Assembly: GCF_029360805.1 (NCBI RefSeq)
Contig: NZ_JARKNC010000001.1
Coordinates: 434,001 to 498,000 of the forward strand
Reading direction: 5' to 3'
Origin: Daejeonella sp. JGW-45
GTDB taxonomy: Bacteria > Bacteroidota > Bacteroidia > Sphingobacteriales > Sphingobacteriaceae
Length of the DNA: 64,000 nucleotides
Positions 35,456-43,204 of the stretch are shown here, in pieces. A program made the translations under genes and the position numbers. The notes under the pieces were generated by a model, which searched no databases, had not been told where the DNA came from, and saw only the letters and a list, made by a program, of their open reading frames with translations. Each line of letters starts with the position of its first letter. The stretch's first letter is position 1.

Positions 35456-36088
35456 TCATACAAACAAATAGAAATAGTTATATACGTAGTGCGAGGCTGC
35501 ACCAGCTACAACAAAAAGGTGCCAGATCTCGTGGCTATGAAGCAACCGTCCCATTGGCTTGTCCTTATAATAAAAGAACGTTCCGCTAACGTAAAAGAAG
35601 CCCCCCAGGAGCATCCAGGCAATCGCCGAAAAAGGCAACTTTACTGACATCTCACTTAAAAGCGGAACAATGAGCGCGCCCATAGCTATGTAAATAGTGA
35701 GGGAAAGGGCTGTATTTTTTAAACGGTTAAATATTTTTAAAAGACAGCCGGCCAGAGCTATGCTCCAGATCATCGCAAATAAAGACCAACGGATATACCC
35801 ATCAAAAACAAGTAATGCTGTTGGAGTGTAGGATCCTGCGATCATCAGGTATATACAGCAGTGATCGAACTTCTGCCAAAAGCGGATCTCTCTTTCAGTT
35901 ACCGGGTAGCTATGATAGGTAGAACTGATACCGAAAAGTACGAACGTACATACACCATATATCCAGGCAGCGGTTTGCTGAGCCTGCGAGCCGGCGCGCA
36001 ACAATAAGAAAAAGGTACCCGGAATTGCAAGAATTGCGGGAATTATATGAGTATAAAAATTTACAGGCTCCCGTATAGTTCTCATCAT
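35456..36088 (-). CDS. Hemolysin III / PAQR-family membrane protein
   Basis: A 210-aa protein with seven predicted helices. PAQR signature residues are visible: NFYTHIIPAILAIPGTF near the N-terminus (His), SSTYHSYP near 57, FDHCCIYLMIAGSYTP near 76, and the C-terminal SHEIWHLFVVAGAASHY with the metal-binding His pair. The family includes TrhA, linked to membrane energetics and fluidity. The start is set at the ATG that overlaps the rbfA stop by one base (TGATG), implying coupled translation. Confidence 0.88.
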   Translation of the reverse strand: MMRTIREPVNFYTHIIPAILAIPGTFFLLLRAGSQAQQTAAWIYGVCTFVLFGISSTYHSYPVTEREIRFWQKFDHCCIYLMIAGSYTPTALLVFDGYIRWSLFAMIWSIALAGCLLKIFNRLKNTALSLTIYIAMGALIVPLLSEMSVKLPFSAIAWMLLGGFFYVSGTFFYYKDKPMGRLLHSHEIWHLFVVAGAASHYVYNYFYLFV

Positions 36089-36471
36089 CAATCTTCCTGC
36101 GATGGCTCGTCGGGCTGGCGTGGCTCCTTGCTGATCTTATCGAATATCCTGTCCATCTTTTCAACATAATCACTGGTATCGTCTACAAAGAATTCGAGCT
36201 GAGGAACTATCCTTGCCTGGTCTTTAATCCTGCTGCCCAGTTTATACCGGATCTCCCCGGCATGCGCTTTAATAGTGTTTAGTGAAAGAGTATTATTAGT
36301 ACTGTTAAAAAAGCTGAGATAGACCCGCGCAATTGCAAGATCAGAGGTTACTCTGACCTTGGTAATTGTTACCATAGTGTTCGGTAGCAAGTTAGCTCCT
36401 TCCCGCTGAAATATCTCAGCCAGATCTTTTTGTATAACACCTGCAAACTTCTGTTGACGTTTCGATTCCAT
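36088..36471 (-). CDS. rbfA: Ribosome-binding factor A
   Basis: 30S maturation factor with a KH-like fold. The product begins MESKRQQKFAGVIQKDLAEIF (ATG ending at 36471; 127 aa). The 15-residue longer frame upstream comes from the heptad hairpin and is rejected. Conserved RbfA features are MVTITKVRVTSDLAIARVYLSF near residue 32 and IRYKLGSRIKDQARIVPQLEFFVDDT near 70-98. It lies between hflX (163 bases upstream, with hairpin C) and the PAQR gene. Confidence 0.93.
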   Translation of the reverse strand: MESKRQQKFAGVIQKDLAEIFQREGANLLPNTMVTITKVRVTSDLAIARVYLSFFNSTNNTLSLNTIKAHAGEIRYKLGSRIKDQARIVPQLEFFVDDTSDYVEKMDRIFDKISKEPRQPDEPSQED

Positions 36472-36504
36472 ATTCTTGATAGGCTGATAAATGATTTTGC
36501 TATG

Positions 36505-36605
36505 GGCCGTGGGCAATGAGCTATGAGCTCCGTTATTGTTATTATTAATAATTCTTTTTACGCGCGAGGTGGAAGCTCATTGCTCACAGCTCATCGCTCA
36601 AGGCC
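36505..36605. repeat. Heptad-repeat hairpin C (hflX/rbfA gap)
   Basis: Arms 36505-36528 and 36582-36605 match at 20 of 24 positions; three of the four mismatches are transitions. The right arm is GCTCANN repeated four times (36575-36602, NN = TT, CA, TC, AA). The left arm is 7-mers of the form GAGCTAT. The 53-base spacer is A/T-rich with TTATTG-type words. Confidence 0.83.
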
Positions 36606-36634
36606 GTTAACTTCATTTCATTGTTAACATATCA

Positions 36635-37822
36635 CTAGTATAACAATTTATCGTAAGGATAACGTGCCGTATGGATAGATTTCACCTTCTCATAAAGCAG
36701 CGACCTGAATTCTTCTATATTATCTTTATTTAATGCTGAAATAAAAACAGCTGATGGCCGGTTCTTATTCATCCAAAGATTTTTAAAATCGGTCAGTGTT
36801 AAAGGTGGATGCTCCTCCTGGGGATCAAAATCGGCTGGTACGTACGCATCTATTTTATTGAATACCATGATTATTTCTTTATCAATGGCTCCCATTTCCT
36901 TAAGAGTCTCATTAACTGTATTTATCTGGTCTTCAAAATTAGGATGGGAAATATCAACCACGTGAATTAAAACATCCGCCTCTCTGACTTCATCCAGGGT
37001 TGACTTAAAGCATTCTATCAAATGATGAGGTAGTTTCCGTATGAATCCGACGGTATCTGAAAGGAGGAAAGGTAAATTTTCGATCACCACCTTTCGTACG
37101 GTCGTATCCAGGGTTGCAAATAGTTTGTTTTCTGCAAAAACTTCTGATTTAGATATCATATTCATGATGGTGGATTTACCAACGTTGGTATATCCAACCA
37201 ATGAAACCCTGACAAGCTGGCTCCTGTTCTTGCGCTGTGTTTCATTTTGCTTGTCGATCTCTCTCAATCGTTCCTTTAACAGGGAGATTTTATTTAAGAT
37301 CAGCCGGCGGTCAGTCTCGATCTGGCTTTCACCGGGTCCGCGCATTCCAATACCTCCTTTCTGCCGTTCAAGGTGAGTCCATAAACGGGTAAGCCGTGGA
37401 AGGAGATACTGCAATTGCGCCAGTTCAACCTGGGTTTTCGCCTGGGAGGTTTGCGCGCGCTTTGCAAAAATATCCAGGATAAGGTTGCTCCTGTCAAGAA
37501 TCTTTACCTGTAATTCGTTTTCTATATTACGCAATTGGGACGGTGATAACTCATCGTCGAAAACCACGATGTCTATTTCTTCCGATTTTACGTATGCATT
37601 GATCTCTTCCAGCTTTCCTGTACCAACAAAGGTTGCGCGGTCTGGACGTTGCATTCTTTGCGTGAATGACTTGTGCGTTTCGCCACCTGCTGTATCAACC
37701 AGAAAAGTCAATTCATCCAGGTATTCCTGCGTCTGTTCTTCTGTCTCCCCCGGAGTGATGATACCTACTAAAACCGCCTTTTCAGGTTTAATAGCTGTAT
37801 CGAAAAATTTTTGTCTTGGCAT
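36635..37822 (-). CDS. hflX: GTPase HflX
   Basis: Ribosome-associated GTPase that splits or rescues stalled ribosomes. The 395-aa protein has an N-terminal domain, a glycine-rich linker GGIGMRGPGESQIETDRR near residue 160, and a GTPase domain with LVGYTNVGKSTIMN near 215 (P-loop), DTTVRK, LLSDTVGFIRKLPHHL near 260 (DxxG) and VFNKIDAY near 325 (NKxD). No signal peptide. It ends 163 bases before rbfA, with heptad hairpin C in between, and starts 52 bases after trpC. Confidence 0.95.
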   Translation of the reverse strand: MPRQKFFDTAIKPEKAVLVGIITPGETEEQTQEYLDELTFLVDTAGGETHKSFTQRMQRPDRATFVGTGKLEEINAYVKSEEIDIVVFDDELSPSQLRNIENELQVKILDRSNLILDIFAKRAQTSQAKTQVELAQLQYLLPRLTRLWTHLERQKGGIGMRGPGESQIETDRRLILNKISLLKERLREIDKQNETQRKNRSQLVRVSLVGYTNVGKSTIMNMISKSEVFAENKLFATLDTTVRKVVIENLPFLLSDTVGFIRKLPHHLIECFKSTLDEVREADVLIHVVDISHPNFEDQINTVNETLKEMGAIDKEIIMVFNKIDAYVPADFDPQEEHPPLTLTDFKNLWMNKNRPSAVFISALNKDNIEEFRSLLYEKVKSIHTARYPYDKLLY

Positions 37823-37874
37823 CTATTTGGTTAACAAGTGTCAAAGATAAGAGTTTGATCTCTTGGTTCTACTT

Positions 37875-38684
37875 TTAAAACCCTGCCACAAATTCCTTCA
37901 TAGCTTTCCCCGGGTCCTGCGTTTTCATAAAGTTCTCACCAATAAGAAACCCATTAAACCCCGCTGCTCTTAATTCAGTTATCGTTTTAGGATCGCTTAA
38001 ACCGCTTTCCGAAATCTTTAAAAACTCTGCTGGAATGTGCTCAACCAGGTCATAGGAATGCTGAACGGAAACTTCGAAATTACCGAGGTTCCGGTTGTTG
38101 ACTCCGATGGCATCAAGTTCGGGAGTTATGCTTCGTTCCAGTTCTGCTTTGTTATGAACTTCCAGCAATACGCTCATTCCAAGATCTTTTGCAAGCCTTG
38201 CAAGTTTCAGGACCTCATGGGGCGTAAGGATGGCTGCTATAAGCAGGATAATATCTGCGCCCAGCGCCTTCGCTTCAACAACCTGGTACTCATCCAGCAT
38301 AAATTCTTTTCTCAAGACCGGGATCTGATTAACTTTCCTGGCCTCCACCAGGTCTGCTTTCCTTCCTCCGAAGAAACTTCTGTCGGTCAGAACAGACAGC
38401 GCCGACGCTCCCGCTGCTGCGTACCCATTTGTTACCTGCTTTACGGTAACGCTATCGTTAATTATTCCTTTCGAGGGAGATTGCCGTTTGAATTCAGCTA
38501 TCACGCCTGTACGTAACGGGTCCAGAATAAATTGGCGTAATGAATAACATTCCCTGAAAAAGTTTTCTGATTCTTCAAGCCGTATGATTGGGGTCCGGCG
38601 TCTGTCGGATTCAATTTCCTGTCTCTTTTTGGCTACTATTTTATCCAGAATATTTCCGGACTGTGTTGTTTCACTTCTACTCAT
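37875..38684 (-). CDS. trpC: Indole-3-glycerol-phosphate synthase
   Basis: Closes the indole ring in tryptophan synthesis. The 269-aa TIM-barrel shows GVIAEFKRQSPSKGIIND near residue 59 (catalytic Lys and phosphate site), VLTDRSFFGG near 98, PVLRKEFMLDEYQ near 120 (second catalytic Lys), EVHNKAEL near 180 and KISESGLSDP near 223. It is monofunctional (no TrpF fusion). It lies 10 bases after trpG. The genes trpD, trpF, trpB and trpA do not follow. Confidence 0.95.
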   Translation of the reverse strand: MSRSETTQSGNILDKIVAKKRQEIESDRRRTPIIRLEESENFFRECYSLRQFILDPLRTGVIAEFKRQSPSKGIINDSVTVKQVTNGYAAAGASALSVLTDRSFFGGRKADLVEARKVNQIPVLRKEFMLDEYQVVEAKALGADIILLIAAILTPHEVLKLARLAKDLGMSVLLEVHNKAELERSITPELDAIGVNNRNLGNFEVSVQHSYDLVEHIPAEFLKISESGLSDPKTITELRAAGFNGFLIGENFMKTQDPGKAMKEFVAGF

Positions 38685-38694
38685 TCTAATACGC

Positions 38695-39258
38695 TTAACC
38701 CAGCCAATTGGATATTAATAGTTTACCATGTTCAGTAAGTACAGATTCAGGATGAAACTGTACACCTCTGACATCAAGCTTGCGATGCCTTAAAGCCATA
38801 ATTACTCCTTCCGTATCTGTTGCTGTTATTTCTATATCTGCAGGAACATTATCATTTTTCAAAGCCCAGGAATGATATCTTCCAACCTTAAATTCCTCAG
38901 GACAATTCCTGAACAGTTTTTCTTGTCTGTCAAGGACTGTTATTTCGGTTGCCCGACCGTGCACCGGCCGGGAAAGATTATAGAGCTCGCCGCCAAACAC
39001 CTCACCAATCGCCTGAAGGCCGAGGCAGATACCTAAAATGCTTTTGCTTGACGAGTAAGTACGGATAACATCTAAGAGCAAGCCGGATTCTGAGGGTATT
39101 CCCGGTCCGGGCGACAGAAGAATCTTATCAAATGCGTTTACATCAGCGAGCTTGAACTTATCATTACGCCATACGGTCGCCTCGTGTCCTGTTTCATTTA
39201 ACAAGTGTACCAGGTTAAAGGTAAAGGAATCGTAATTGTCTATTACTAGTATGTTCAT
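38695..39258 (-). CDS. trpG: Anthranilate synthase component II (glutamine amidotransferase)
   Basis: Supplies ammonia from glutamine to TrpE. The 187-aa class I amidotransferase has ILVIDNYDSFTFNLVHLL at the N-terminus, LLSPGPGIPSESG near residue 50, the nucleophile in LGICLGLQAIGE near 80 and the His/Glu pair in VQFHPESVLTEHG near 168. The product may also serve folate synthesis as PabA, as in other bacteria with a single copy (inference). It follows trpE after 88 bases that contain heptad element D. Confidence 0.94.
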   Translation of the reverse strand: MNILVIDNYDSFTFNLVHLLNETGHEATVWRNDKFKLADVNAFDKILLSPGPGIPSESGLLLDVIRTYSSSKSILGICLGLQAIGEVFGGELYNLSRPVHGRATEITVLDRQEKLFRNCPEEFKVGRYHSWALKNDNVPADIEITATDTEGVIMALRHRKLDVRGVQFHPESVLTEHGKLLISNWLG

Positions 39259-39263
39259 TTTAT

Positions 39264-39346
39264 GTGTTTATTAGGTGTTAGGTGTTAGGAACTAGGTATT
39301 AGGATCATACGCAGTGCTCACCTTCCATCTTTCAGTTTTCAGTTTC
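39264..39346. repeat. Heptad-repeat element D (trpE/trpG gap)
   Basis: Left block: TTAGGTG, TTAGGTG, TTAGGAA, CTAGGTA, TTAGGAT (39271-39305). Right block: CACCTTC, CATCTTT, CAGTTTT, CAGTTTC (39319-39346), ending just before the trpE stop. Both keep a strict 7-base period. The arms are only partly complementary (GGTG with CACC), so this looks like a decayed or unequal member of the hairpin family. Confidence 0.7.
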
Positions 39347-40756
39347 TTAAAGTTCTTCTGCCATCTCCAGCGCTTTTCTAAGCGCCGCAATTTTGTTATT
39401 AACTTCGTTTAATTCGCTTTTCGCATCAGAATCAGCAACAATTCCAGCCCCTGCCTGATAGTGAAGCACGTTATTCTGGCTTAAAAAGGACCTGATCATA
39501 ATTGCATGATTAAAATCTCCGTTGAATCCCATAAAACCAATCGCTCCACTATAAAAGCCACGCTTTTGACCCTCGAACCTGTCGATAAGTGTCATAGCCA
39601 TATACTTCGGGGCGCCGCTAAGGGTTCCGGCAGGATAGGTATCTCCAACAACATCAAAAGGGTCGACAGATTTCTGCAACTGACCGGTGACTTTTGATAC
39701 CATATGGATCAAATGAGAATAATATTGAATTTCCTTAAACGACCGGACCTCCACCTTATCGCAATGACGGCTCAGATCATTTCGCGCAAGGTCGACAAGC
39801 ATCACATGTTCCGCATTTTCTTTCACATCCTGCTTTAGGTTTTCTGCTAGCTCCGCATCCAACAACCCATCGCCGGTCCTTTTAAAAGTACCTGCAATCG
39901 GATAAATTGTCGCTTCACTATTTTTTATGGTAAGCTGCGCCTCTGGCGAAGACCCAAAAAGTTTGAAATCACCATAGTCATAGTAAAACAAATAGGGCGA
40001 CGGATTTATAGACCGCAGGGCCCGGTAGACGTTAAACTCATCCCCCAGAAAGGGAGTGGAAAATGATCTTGAAGGTACTATTTGAAAAATATCGCCACGG
40101 AAGATGTGCTTTTTTATGCTTTCAACAGTCTCAATAAATTGGTCATCCGTAAAATTTGATCTTTCCTCACCGTTTAGGTGAAACTTATATTCAGGAAAAT
40201 TCTTATTCTGAATTAAATACTGGATCTTCTCCAGGCTGTCGGGCGCATTTTTCTCGGTTCTGTGTTCAAGCAGAAACAATTCGTTTTTAAAATGATCAAT
40301 TACGATTATATACCGGTACACATGATATTGCATCAAGGGGATATTCCGACCATCGACATTTGTTGATTGTAGTTTTATATCCTCGAAATGCTCAATGGTT
40401 TCGTACGCAAAATATCCAAACAAGCCATTTGAAATAAATTTAAAATCACCTTGCGAGGCCGATTCAAATTGCTTCCTGAAATCGGATACGTGCTTCTTCA
40501 GATCCAGGCCAGTGAGCGGGTATTGCTCACGGGTACCATCGGGGAAATAGGTTTCAAGTTTATCCCCGTTAAGTGTTATACCTGCGATCGGATCACAGCA
40601 TACGTAGCTCAAACTATTTTCGCGACTGTGGTAATCCGAGCTTTCAAGTAAGATACTATTGGGAAACACATCCCTCAATCGCAGATAAATACTTACCGGC
40701 GTTGTCGTATCCGCAAGCAGTCTTTTGTGTGAGGTATATAATTTATAATTCTTCAT
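39347..40756 (-). CDS. trpE: Anthranilate synthase component I
   Basis: Converts chorismate to anthranilate with TrpG. The 469-aa protein has the chorismate-binding core: FQIVPSRSFS near residue 225, PSPYLFYYDYGDFKLFGSSPE near 255, IAGTFKRTGDG near 288, VMLVDLARNDLSRHC near 317, and YPAGTLSGAPK and GAIGFMGFNGD near 373-407. The N-terminal LLESSDYHSRENSLSY segment contains the LLES motif that forms part of the tryptophan feedback site in TrpE rather than PabB. It is preceded by an attenuator and leader peptide, so it is the first gene of a trp operon. Confidence 0.95.
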   Translation of the reverse strand: MKNYKLYTSHKRLLADTTTPVSIYLRLRDVFPNSILLESSDYHSRENSLSYVCCDPIAGITLNGDKLETYFPDGTREQYPLTGLDLKKHVSDFRKQFESASQGDFKFISNGLFGYFAYETIEHFEDIKLQSTNVDGRNIPLMQYHVYRYIIVIDHFKNELFLLEHRTEKNAPDSLEKIQYLIQNKNFPEYKFHLNGEERSNFTDDQFIETVESIKKHIFRGDIFQIVPSRSFSTPFLGDEFNVYRALRSINPSPYLFYYDYGDFKLFGSSPEAQLTIKNSEATIYPIAGTFKRTGDGLLDAELAENLKQDVKENAEHVMLVDLARNDLSRHCDKVEVRSFKEIQYYSHLIHMVSKVTGQLQKSVDPFDVVGDTYPAGTLSGAPKYMAMTLIDRFEGQKRGFYSGAIGFMGFNGDFNHAIMIRSFLSQNNVLHYQAGAGIVADSDAKSELNEVNNKIAALRKALEMAEEL

Positions 40757-40791
40757 AATCGTTTTCTTATCCCCGGGATATATTCTTTCAT

Positions 40792-40821
40792 AAAAAAACC
40801 CGACGGCATTAAAGCGTCGGG
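40792..40821 (-). terminator. trp attenuator (intrinsic terminator in the trpE leader)
   Basis: Stem CCCGACG (40799-40805) with CGTCGGG (40815-40821), a 9-base loop, and seven T on the minus strand (A-run 40792-40798), ending 36 bases before the trpE ATG. It lies after the leader-peptide stop and before trpE, the position of a transcription attenuator. Confidence 0.88.
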
Positions 40822-40857
40822 TTCATATTGTTTAGGTTTTGGTTGATTAATATTATC

Positions 40858-40929
40858 TCAAAATACCTGTCCCGTGCGCCGCTCTTTTAAAGGGTACCAC
40901 CAATTTCCAGTATTTTGTATCATCTTCAT
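40858..40929 (-). CDS. trpL: trp operon leader peptide with tandem Trp codons
   Basis: A 23-codon frame starting MKMIQNTGNWWYPLK, with two adjacent TGG codons at 40897-40902. It ends 37 bases before the attenuator hairpin. A promoter ends six bases before the first ATG, so translation may begin at that ATG (nearly leaderless) or at the second ATG at 40923. Two neighbouring Trp codons in a tiny frame in front of trpE, followed by an intrinsic terminator, is the classic attenuation layout. It was too short for routine ORF calling. A different frame through the same DNA (GTG at 40937) would overlap the -7 element and is unlikely. Confidence 0.82.
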   Translation of the reverse strand: MKMIQNTGNWWYPLKERRTGQVF

Positions 40930-40935
40930 CGGTCA

Positions 40936-40965
40936 CAAAAATATAAAGAAATTTGACATTGCAAA
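40936..40965 (-). promoter_or_regulatory. Promoter of the trp operon
   Basis: TTTG (complement of 40962-40965), 18 bases, TATTTTTG (complement of 40936-40943): both elements match the Bacteroidota consensus. The transcript would start at about the first codon of the leader peptide. Confidence 0.75.
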
Positions 40966-41001
40966 TTTTTTATATAATATAAGCGTGCTATTTCTGCTTT
41001 T

Positions 41002-41457
41002 TTATGAACCTATGCTCGTCATTCCCAACAAAGGCCTGCCACTTTGGTAAATAGCGATGACAATTACCAATATCGCTAAACCATAATACAATGCAATTGC
41101 CCTATGCTTATTGACAGCAGCCACATCTTTTTTTGAACGCGAGTGGCCAACAGTTATTAATGCCACAGCAAATAGCATCAATACCGCATGTTCAACCGTC
41201 CAGTATCTCGCAAGAGTATTTTTCATTGCCTCTCCCATATTTCCATATTGAACCAGCGGGCTGAAGAAATACAATATCAGACCGGCAAGAAGCTGAGTAT
41301 GGGTAGCTATCATCGCAAAAAGATTGATCTTCCTGTTTGTCTGGGTATAATCTTTTTTACCGAATAATGCAGTTACCGACAAAACGATTGCTACCGCAAG
41401 AAGCAACAGGACGATATAACGTAATCCTGAATGCAGTCCTAAGAAAAAATTGTACAT
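41002..41457 (-). CDS. Four-helix integral membrane protein (cytochrome-b-like)
   Basis: A 151-aa protein with four predicted helices (about residues 13-32, 45-65, 85-105 and 120-140). Histidines at the helix ends (LGLHSGLRY near 8, MIATHTQLLAGL near 52, TVEHAVLMLF near 88, VGHSRSKKD near 103) could bind heme, and similar Bacteroidota proteins are often labelled cytochrome b, but I see no decisive motif. It lies 58 bases after the beta-propeller gene on the same strand and before the trp promoter. Confidence 0.65.
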   Translation of the reverse strand: MYNFFLGLHSGLRYIVLLLLAVAIVLSVTALFGKKDYTQTNRKINLFAMIATHTQLLAGLILYFFSPLVQYGNMGEAMKNTLARYWTVEHAVLMLFAVALITVGHSRSKKDVAAVNKHRAIALYYGLAILVIVIAIYQSGRPLLGMTSIGS

Positions 41458-41515
41458 GGCTTTTTTATTTTATGATCAAAGTAAAGAAAAATTGTGATCA
41501 ATAGCGAGCGGGTTC

Positions 41516-42514
41516 CTACCTGGCATCCAAATAAATTGCTTCTGGCGACGAACTCAACGTAGTGGTCATAAAAGGATCGACGTTCCCATTATCAGCCAGC
41601 TTAAAAACAAGTATCTTATTATTTGCTTTTTCAGCAACATAAATAAGTCCTTTGCCTTCCCGTTTGTCGAAAGCTATATCGACAGGATTTCCTAAGCCCG
41701 TTGATACACCTCTTATAGTTCTTGTCGGTGTTATTTGCGAACCCTGCGCTGTAAACTTTGCAGCTGCCTCTTCTATAATATATATAGCTCCATCTGTTTT
41801 TGATGACGCGTCACCGATATCTGTGATCATTAAAACGTCGCTTTCCGATGAATATGTAATTCCGTGCAGCCTTGTGGCGCCCGCGATAGCGATCCTTTTA
41901 TTAGCGCTTATAAGTCCGACCTGCAAAGCCGATGCATTTTCAAACAGCAGCACCTCCAATTTTCCCTGATCCAGTGCAACAAACAAGTTTTCTCCTTCAA
42001 GGTGTATACCCCATGGCCGTCCGTCATTTATCTTTAATTTCTTAGTTGCCCTGACGGTGCTCCGAAGTGTGTCTATGCCGCCATATACGTATATCGCACT
42101 ATCAGAATCACTTGAAACATAAAGTGACTTCCGGTTCCTGTCGAAAGCAATCTCTCTGGCACTTGGCAAACGTTCGTCGATGAAAGAACCCTTTTCGGAA
42201 AGTGTGCCGTCTGTTTCTACGGAAAAACTGCGGATGTTCCGTTCCTGCCTGCTCACCTGATAGACTATTCCTGAATAGGGATCAAAAACAATCCCATTCC
42301 CATCCGGCAATTTAGAGTCAAATTGGTAGGGTTTCGGAAAGGAAGTGCTGTCAGCAGGATCAAAAATAAAAAGGTTCGGAACTGCAGTGTCAGTATCAGC
42401 ATTCGAAACATATAACCGGGAAACAGTACTTTTCGGCAGCGGTTCGTTATCGTCTTTCGTACAGGCAGACAATATCACCGTAAAAAGAAGAACCAGAAAG
42501 GCTGATTGTTTCAT
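41516..42514 (-). CDS. Beta-propeller lipoprotein (YncE/NHL-like)
   Basis: A 332-aa protein with a lipoprotein signal (MKQSAFLVLLFTVILSACTK; lipobox Cys18), followed by a repeated beta-propeller pattern. Blades are marked by LYVSNADTDTAVPNLFIF, GIVYQVSRQERNIRSFSV, KSLYVSSDSDSAIYVY, VLMITDIGDASS and GLIYVAEKANNKILVF. These repeats resemble YncE/lactonase-like propellers that bind ligands or proteins. No catalytic residues can be assigned. Heptad hairpin E separates it from the response regulator gene upstream. Confidence 0.75.
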   Translation of the reverse strand: MKQSAFLVLLFTVILSACTKDDNEPLPKSTVSRLYVSNADTDTAVPNLFIFDPADSTSFPKPYQFDSKLPDGNGIVFDPYSGIVYQVSRQERNIRSFSVETDGTLSEKGSFIDERLPSAREIAFDRNRKSLYVSSDSDSAIYVYGGIDTLRSTVRATKKLKINDGRPWGIHLEGENLFVALDQGKLEVLLFENASALQVGLISANKRIAIAGATRLHGITYSSESDVLMITDIGDASSKTDGAIYIIEEAAAKFTAQGSQITPTRTIRGVSTGLGNPVDIAFDKREGKGLIYVAEKANNKILVFKLADNGNVDPFMTTTLSSSPEAIYLDAR

Positions 42515-42551
42515 ATTCTTCTCAAAGTTAAGAGTTCAATTTATATTAAGA

Positions 42552-42667
42552 GAATAAGGGGCAAAGAACAAAGAATAAAAGACAAAATATAACGGCCAGA
42601 TTTAGATGGGTTCGGAGGTCACAAAATCCAGCTTTGATCCTTGCTCTTTGTTCCTTGTTCTTTATTC
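42552..42667. repeat. Heptad-repeat hairpin E (response regulator/propeller gap)
   Basis: Arms 42552-42583 and 42636-42667, 32 bases each, match at 22 of 32; nine of the ten mismatches are transitions. Left 7-mers: GGCAAAG, AACAAAG, AATAAAA, GACAAAA; right 7-mers: GATCCTT, GCTCTTT, GTTCCTT, GTTCTTT. The right arm ends seven bases before the stop codon of the response regulator. Confidence 0.83.
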
Positions 42668-42674
42668 AATTACG

Positions 42675-43040
42675 CTATTTCGTTCTAAATGCCTTGTTAA
42701 CAACGTCCTCAAGGTCGCTTATGCTAAAGGGCTTTGCCAGAGTGTAATCCGCTCCTGCATTTTCCGCAAGTTGATCTATATCCTGGCTGGCAGTGAAATA
42801 TACAACCGGTATAGATTTATGGACAGGATGACTTTTTATCGTTTGAGTAGCTACTACACCGCCATGCGTAGGAATTTTATTATCCATAAAGATAAGAGCA
42901 GGTTTTAATTCCTCTATTTTGGCGATAATATTATCACAATCGGGGATAGTATAAACTTCCGCCATATTGCTGTCCACCAGAATAATGGCTACTACCTCTG
43001 AAATAGTGACATCATCATCACAAACTAAAACACGTCTCAT
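42675..43040 (-). CDS. Single-domain response regulator (CheY-like receiver)
   Basis: A 121-aa receiver domain with no output domain. Conserved sites: the acidic pair in VLVCDDDVT near residue 7, the phosphoacceptor Asp in LIFMDNKIPTHGG near 52, the Thr in VVYFTASQD near 80 and the Lys in YTLAKPFSISDLE near 102. Such proteins act by contacting a kinase or target protein. No histidine kinase is next to it. It is the last gene before the tRNA-like region. Confidence 0.9.
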   Translation of the reverse strand: MRRVLVCDDDVTISEVVAIILVDSNMAEVYTIPDCDNIIAKIEELKPALIFMDNKIPTHGGVVATQTIKSHPVHKSIPVVYFTASQDIDQLAENAGADYTLAKPFSISDLEDVVNKAFRTK

Positions 43041-43137
43041 TTCGTCTTTTTATATCTGATCTAATAATACAACATTCAAGCCACTTCCATGTTTTTTTCA
43101 GAAAGAACTTTTAGAAAAGACAGCAGGAGATGAAATA

Positions 43138-43168
43138 AAATAAGCTCCTGATGGGCAGGAGCTTATTT
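43138..43168 (-). terminator. Terminator of tRNA-like gene, copy 1
   Basis: Perfect 13-bp stem AAATAAGCTCCTG (43138-43150) and its complement (43156-43168) with a 5-base loop; T-rich on the minus strand. It lies 37 bases beyond the 3' end of the tRNA-like sequence. Confidence 0.8.
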
Positions 43169-43204
43169 AAACTAACCAATTATAAACCTGTTGAATAAGG
43201 TTTG

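Noticed and set aside
36472-36516. 15-residue N-terminal extension of RbfA
   Set aside because: It reads through hairpin C; MESKRQ is the normal RbfA start.
40858-40939. Alternative GTG-started 27-codon frame in the trp leader
   Set aside because: The GTG is part of the -7 promoter element, so it would not be transcribed; the ATG frame carries the tandem Trp codons.
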